The notes under the pieces were generated by a model. It was not told where the DNA came from. It ran no database searches and was given only the letters and a program-made list of their open reading frames with translations. Positions 6,625 through 9,549 of a DNA stretch of 9,549 bases are shown here, one piece after another. Position numbers and translations under genes: made by a program. Numbering within the stretch: position 1 is the stretch's first letter; each line of letters starts with the position of its first letter. Source of the stretch: an uncultured Eubacteriales bacterium (GTDB lineage Bacteria; Bacillota; Clostridia; Lachnospirales; Lachnospiraceae); NCBI GenBank assembly GCA_900313765.1, contig OMSN01000088.1, positions 1 through 9,549 on the forward strand, given 5' to 3'.

Positions 6625-7692
6625 ATGACGAAGAAAACAGATTCCATCTTTGCGATCGTTCTCCTGGCAGTAGCATTTGCGCTGGTTGCGCTGCTTGACC
6701 GGGTCCTTCCTGCGACAGGTATCATCATGACGGTCCTGAAGAAGGGCTGCATCTATTCCCTGGTTGCGGTTTCCATGAATCTTCTGAATGGATTTACCGG
6801 TCTGTTCAGTCTGGGACAGGCAGGCTTCATGCTGATCGGCGGATATACCTATGCGATCCTGACCATCCCGCCCGCAGACCGTGCTTCTGTATATCAGTAC
6901 TTTGACGGAGGAATCATTCAGTTCGCGATCCCGTTCTGGGCAGGTCTGATCGCTGCCGGACTGGTCGCGGCATTCCTGGCATGGCTGATCGGACTTCCGG
7001 TCCTGAGGCTGAAGAGCGACTATCTGGCTATCGCTACGCTCGGCTTTGCCGAGATTATGCGTGCGATCTTCCAGTGGGATAAACTCGGCCCGCTGACCAA
7101 CGGATCCAACATGCTCAGAAAATATCCCAGCTTCTCGACTCTGATGTTCCCGTTTGCCGTGGCGGTGATCTGTATCGGACTGATCGTGCTTCTGATCAAC
7201 TCCAGTTACGGAAGAGCCTTCAAGGCGATCAGGGATGATGAGGTCGCAGCGGAAGCCATGGGAATCAACCTGGCACACCATAAGCGCATGAGCTTCTGCA
7301 TCTCCAGCTTCTTTGCCGGAGTCGGCGGCGCGCTGCTGGCCATGTTCCAGACAACCATCCAGGCACAGGCATTCAAGTCCAACATGACCTATGAGATCCT
7401 TCTGATCGTAGTCATCGGCGGACTGGGCTCCGTGACCGGTTCTGTCCTGGCGACTTTCCTGTTCTATGCCGCATCCGAATGGTGGCTGCGTTTCCTGGAT
7501 TCTCCGCTCACGATAGGATCCTTCCAGGTTCCGCTGCTTCGCTCCGGATTCCGCAAGGTCGTGTTCTCCGTAGTCATCATGGCGATCGTGCTGTTTGCGC
7601 GGCAGGGGATCATGGGAGACCACGAGTTCTCGATCGCAGGTCTGATGAGATTGTTTAGACGCAAGGGAAAGGAGGCTTCCGCAAATGAGTGA
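6625..7692 (+). CDS. livM: Branched-chain amino-acid-type ABC transporter permease LivM
   Basis: A 355-residue membrane protein, the second half of the channel. The family signature [20 protein letters not shown] is present near residue 53. [15 protein letters not shown] follows at about 130-144, and the EAA-like coupling loop [20 protein letters not shown] starts at residue 196. [15 protein letters not shown] matches the conserved late segment. The C-terminus ends in a charged cytoplasmic tail ([14 protein letters not shown]). A strong AAAGGAGG at 6611-6618 stands 6 bases before the ATG. Its last eight bases overlap livG, so the two are probably translationally coupled. No defect seen. Confidence 0.94.
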   Translation: MTKKTDSIFAIVLLAVAFALVALLDRVLPATGIIMTVLKKGCIYSLVAVSMNLLNGFTGLFSLGQAGFMLIGGYTYAILTIPPADRASVYQYFDGGIIQFAIPFWAGLIAAGLVAAFLAWLIGLPVLRLKSDYLAIATLGFAEIMRAIFQWDKLGPLTNGSNMLRKYPSFSTLMFPFAVAVICIGLIVLLINSSYGRAFKAIRDDEVAAEAMGINLAHHKRMSFCISSFFAGVGGALLAMFQTTIQAQAFKSNMTYEILLIVVIGGLGSVTGSVLATFLFYAASEWWLRFLDSPLTIGSFQVPLLRSGFRKVVFSVVIMAIVLFARQGIMGDHEFSIAGLMRLFRRKGKEASANE

Positions 7693-8536
7693 AACCAATG
7701 CGAATGTACTCCGCCTGGAACACATCACAATGCAGTTCGGCGGCGTCGTAGCCGTCAGTGACTTTTCCATGGAGGTCAACAAGGGAGAGATCGTCGCGCT
7801 GATCGGCCCGAACGGCGCCGGCAAGACGACCGCTTTCAACGTGATCACCGGTGTCTATGAACCGACCAATGGAATCGTTTATTTCAACGGTGAGCCTATC
7901 GTTGAGAACTATCCCAGAGGGAAGATGAAGAAGCTCTACCTCGGGGACCAGACAGCCGTATATGACAAGGTGATCTCCAAGACTCCGGATAAGATCACGA
8001 AGCTCGGGATCGCCCGCACGTTCCAGAACATCCGTCTGTTCAAGAAGATGACGGTTTTCGAAAATGTTCTGATCGCGCGTCATATGCGCTCCAGGGCAAA
8101 CTTCATGTCGGCAACCTTCCGGCTGAATGCCCATGAGGAGCAGGAGAACCGGGAGAAGACACTGGAACTGCTGAAACTGGTAGGACTGGAAGGCCTGAAG
8201 GATGATCTGGCAACATCGCTTCCCTACGGCAAGCAGAGAAGACTGGAGATTGCAAGAGCACTGGCGACAGAGCCGAGTCTCCTTCTGCTGGACGAGCCTG
8301 CGGCCGGAATGAACCCGCAGGAGACCCTGGAACTTGCCTCCTTCATACGGGATATCAAGAACCAGTTCAACCTTACAGTCTTTGTTATTGAGCATCATAT
8401 GGACCTTGTCATGGAGATCTCGGACCGGATCTATGTGCTGGATTTCGGCAAAATGATCGCCAGCGGAACTCCGGATGAGATTCAGAACAATCAGCACGTG
8501 ATCGACGCATATCTGGGGGTGCAGGAAGATGAGTGA
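7685..8536 (+). CDS. livG: Branched-chain amino-acid-type ABC transporter ATP-binding protein LivG, with internal insertion
   Basis: A 283-residue cytoplasmic ATPase that powers transport as a pair with LivF. Motifs are intact: Walker [10 protein letters not shown] at 41-49, the LivG hallmark [12 protein letters not shown] (Q-loop Gln114), signature [15 protein letters not shown] from residue 179, Walker [13 protein letters not shown] with Asp203-Glu204, and switch His at 237 in VIEHHMD. It is about 25-30 residues longer than the usual LivG of about 255. The extra length lies between Walker A and the Q-loop, about residues 74-101, a Lys/Tyr-rich stretch containing [21 protein letters not shown] at 7668-7675 is 9 bases before the ATG, inside livM. 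It overlaps both neighbours by eight bases. Confidence 0.95.
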   Translation: MSETNANVLRLEHITMQFGGVVAVSDFSMEVNKGEIVALIGPNGAGKTTAFNVITGVYEPTNGIVYFNGEPIVENYPRGKMKKLYLGDQTAVYDKVISKTPDKITKLGIARTFQNIRLFKKMTVFENVLIARHMRSRANFMSATFRLNAHEEQENREKTLELLKLVGLEGLKDDLATSLPYGKQRRLEIARALATEPSLLLLDEPAAGMNPQETLELASFIRDIKNQFNLTVFVIEHHMDLVMEISDRIYVLDFGKMIASGTPDEIQNNQHVIDAYLGVQEDE

Positions 8537-9350
8537 TAAGAATAAGAATGTAGCCTCCACGGGTAATACAGTCGGCAAAGTCACCTCCGCGGGAGGTCCT
8601 GGATTCGGAAATAAAAGAGAAGAGGGGCTGTCCGGAAAGGTCCTTCTGAAGGTCGACGGCCTGAAGGTATCCTACGGCGGCATCGAGGCAGTGCGCGGCA
8701 TCAGTTTTGATGTGCCGGAAGGAGAGATCGTTACTCTGATCGGCGCAAACGGCGCCGGCAAGAGTTCCACACTGCGCGCCATCGTCGGACTGGAGAAGGC
8801 CGCGGGCGGGACGATCACCTTTAACGGGGCAGAGCTGACTTCGATGGGGACAGAACAGATCGTCAAGAACGGGATCACACTGGTCCCGGAGGGACGGCGC
8901 GTGTTCGTGAACCTGTCTGTTTATGAGAATCTGCGTATGGGAGCCTATCTTCGCAAGGATGACCTGTCTGCAGATCTGGAGTGGGTCTATTCTCTGTTCC
9001 CGAGACTGAAGGAAAGACACTGGCAGGCGGCAGGAACACTGTCCGGCGGCGAGCAGCAGATGCTTGCGATCGCCCGCGCTCTGATGAGCCGTCCGCAGAT
9101 GATCATGATGGACGAGCCGTCCCTTGGCCTCGCACCGATCATCGTGCAGGAAGTGTTTGACATCATCCGCGAGATCAACCGCCAGGGAATGACGATCCTG
9201 CTGGTCGAGCAGAACGCAAACATGGCGCTGAAAGCAGCAGACAAGGGCTATGTCATGGAGACCGGCCGCATCACTCTGAACGGTACCGGAATGGAACTGG
9301 CAGAGAATGATGAAGTGAAGGAAGCGTATCTGGGTAAATCACATAAATAA
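8529..9350 (+). CDS. livF: Branched-chain amino-acid-type ABC transporter ATP-binding protein LivF, with N-terminal extension
   Basis: A 273-residue ATPase, partner of LivG. Walker A GANGAGKSS is at 72-80, signature LSGGEQQMLAIARALM from residue 171, Walker B MIMMDEPSLGLAP with Asp195-Glu196. The switch position reads LLVEQNANMALKAA; Gln in place of His here is normal for LivF. Typical LivF proteins are about 235 residues and begin at the equivalent of LLKVDGLKVSYGG (residue 39 here). This one has 37 extra residues rich in Ser, Gly, Lys and Asn. No in-frame ATG, GTG or TTG codon lies near the usual start, so the extension is probably real. The ribosome site is weak (GGGGGTG or AGGAAG just before the ATG), consistent with coupling through the eight-base overlap with livG. 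It is the last gene before the terminator. Confidence 0.94.
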   Translation: MSDKNKNVASTGNTVGKVTSAGGPGFGNKREEGLSGKVLLKVDGLKVSYGGIEAVRGISFDVPEGEIVTLIGANGAGKSSTLRAIVGLEKAAGGTITFNGAELTSMGTEQIVKNGITLVPEGRRVFVNLSVYENLRMGAYLRKDDLSADLEWVYSLFPRLKERHWQAAGTLSGGEQQMLAIARALMSRPQMIMMDEPSLGLAPIIVQEVFDIIREINRQGMTILLVEQNANMALKAADKGYVMETGRITLNGTGMELAENDEVKEAYLGKSHK

Positions 9351-9363
9351 ACAGGAAGTATAA

Positions 9364-9407
9364 AAAGGCCTCCCCTGCACACGATCTATTGTACAGAGGA
9401 GGCCTTT
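9364..9407. terminator. Bidirectional factor-independent terminator between convergent genes
   Basis: AAAGGCCTCC at 9364-9373 pairs perfectly with GGAGGCCTTT at 9398-9407. The stem continues past mismatches with CTG/CAG and ACA/TGT pairs toward the loop near 9382-9389. AAAAA precedes it (9362-9366), a T-run for the - strand, and TTTAT follows on the + strand. It can end the liv operon and also the convergent gene on the right. Confidence 0.85.
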
Positions 9408-9450
9408 ATCTGTCGTATGTATTCTCTCGTTTCGGACAGGAAGGAAGACG

Positions 9451-9549
9451 TTATCTGGAAGTCTTTGAGATCTCGAGCAGTTTTGCCTTGAGATCCGATT
9501 CCATCTTTGCCATCTCAGCTTCCGCCGCAGCTCTTCTGGAGCGGCCTTC
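9451..9549 (-). CDS. C-terminal fragment of an unidentified protein (3' end only)
   Basis: On the - strand the frame is open from the window edge to a TAA at 9451-9453, giving 32 residues: an Ala/Glu/Lys-rich amphipathic stretch (AAAEAEMAKMESDLKAKLLE) ending ISKTSR. It looks like a C-terminal alpha helix or coiled coil. The composition is more protein-like than the other two frames, and the bidirectional hairpin lies 43 bases beyond the stop. I do not recognise the family; too little is present to assign a role. Confidence 0.55.
   Translation of the reverse strand, partial: EGRSRRAAAEAEMAKMESDLKAKLLEISKTSR

Noticed and set aside
6007..7848. 613-residue open frame on the - strand across livH, livM and the start of livG
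   Set aside because: It lies opposite well-supported genes with clear motifs. Its translation is rich in Asp, Arg, Gln, Cys and His without any domain, as expected from the complement of GC-ending codons.
7655..8584. 309-residue open frame on the - strand opposite livG
   Set aside because: Shadow of the LivG coding frame; no recognisable motif.
9223..9350. Loss of the switch His in LivF (VEQN)
   Set aside because: Gln at this position is normal in the LivF family, so it is not a defect.

Overview
The window looks like chromosomal DNA from a Gram-positive anaerobe of the Bacillota, most like a Lachnospiraceae-type Clostridium relative. This is inferred from strong AGGAGG ribosome sites, a teichoic-acid-type glycerophosphotransferase, a secreted protein with the lysine-rich fibronectin-like domain common in gut Clostridia, and the style of the transporter genes. 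No marker gene fixes the genus. All genes are on the + strand except a fragment at the right edge.

Region 1 (1-4323) is a tightly spaced, apparently co-transcribed cell-surface cluster that began upstream of the window. It holds the C-terminal part of an ANL-superfamily (AMP-forming) ligase, a 75-residue stand-alone acyl carrier protein, a CDP-glycerol:polyol-phosphate glycerophosphotransferase relative whose usual WHG motif reads WYA, and a 720-residue secreted protein. That last protein has an acidic linker, a probable beta-propeller-like middle, an Ig-like domain and a very basic C-terminal fibronectin type III-like domain. A ligase-carrier pair next to a teichoic-acid-like transferase suggests acyl or aminoacyl decoration of a surface polymer, by analogy with dlt systems, but the substrate cannot be read from this window.

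Region 2 (4324-9350) is a complete branched-chain-amino-acid-type ABC importer in the order known for E. coli liv genes: binding protein, LivH, LivM, LivG, LivF. A good sigma-A-type promoter with an extended -10 precedes the binding-protein gene. A strong hairpin with a short T-run lies between the binding-protein gene and livH, and probably makes the binding protein more abundant than the membrane and ATPase subunits. The binding-protein gene has strikingly uniform codon use, fitting high expression. The livM/livG and livG/livF pairs overlap by the same eight bases. LivG carries an internal insertion and LivF an N-terminal extension compared with the usual family members.

Region 3 (9351-9549) holds a long hairpin that can end transcription from both sides, followed by the last 32 codons of an unidentified gene on the - strand.

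No RNA genes, mobile elements, CRISPR arrays or attachment sites were seen. There is no gene-free stretch longer than 300 bases.
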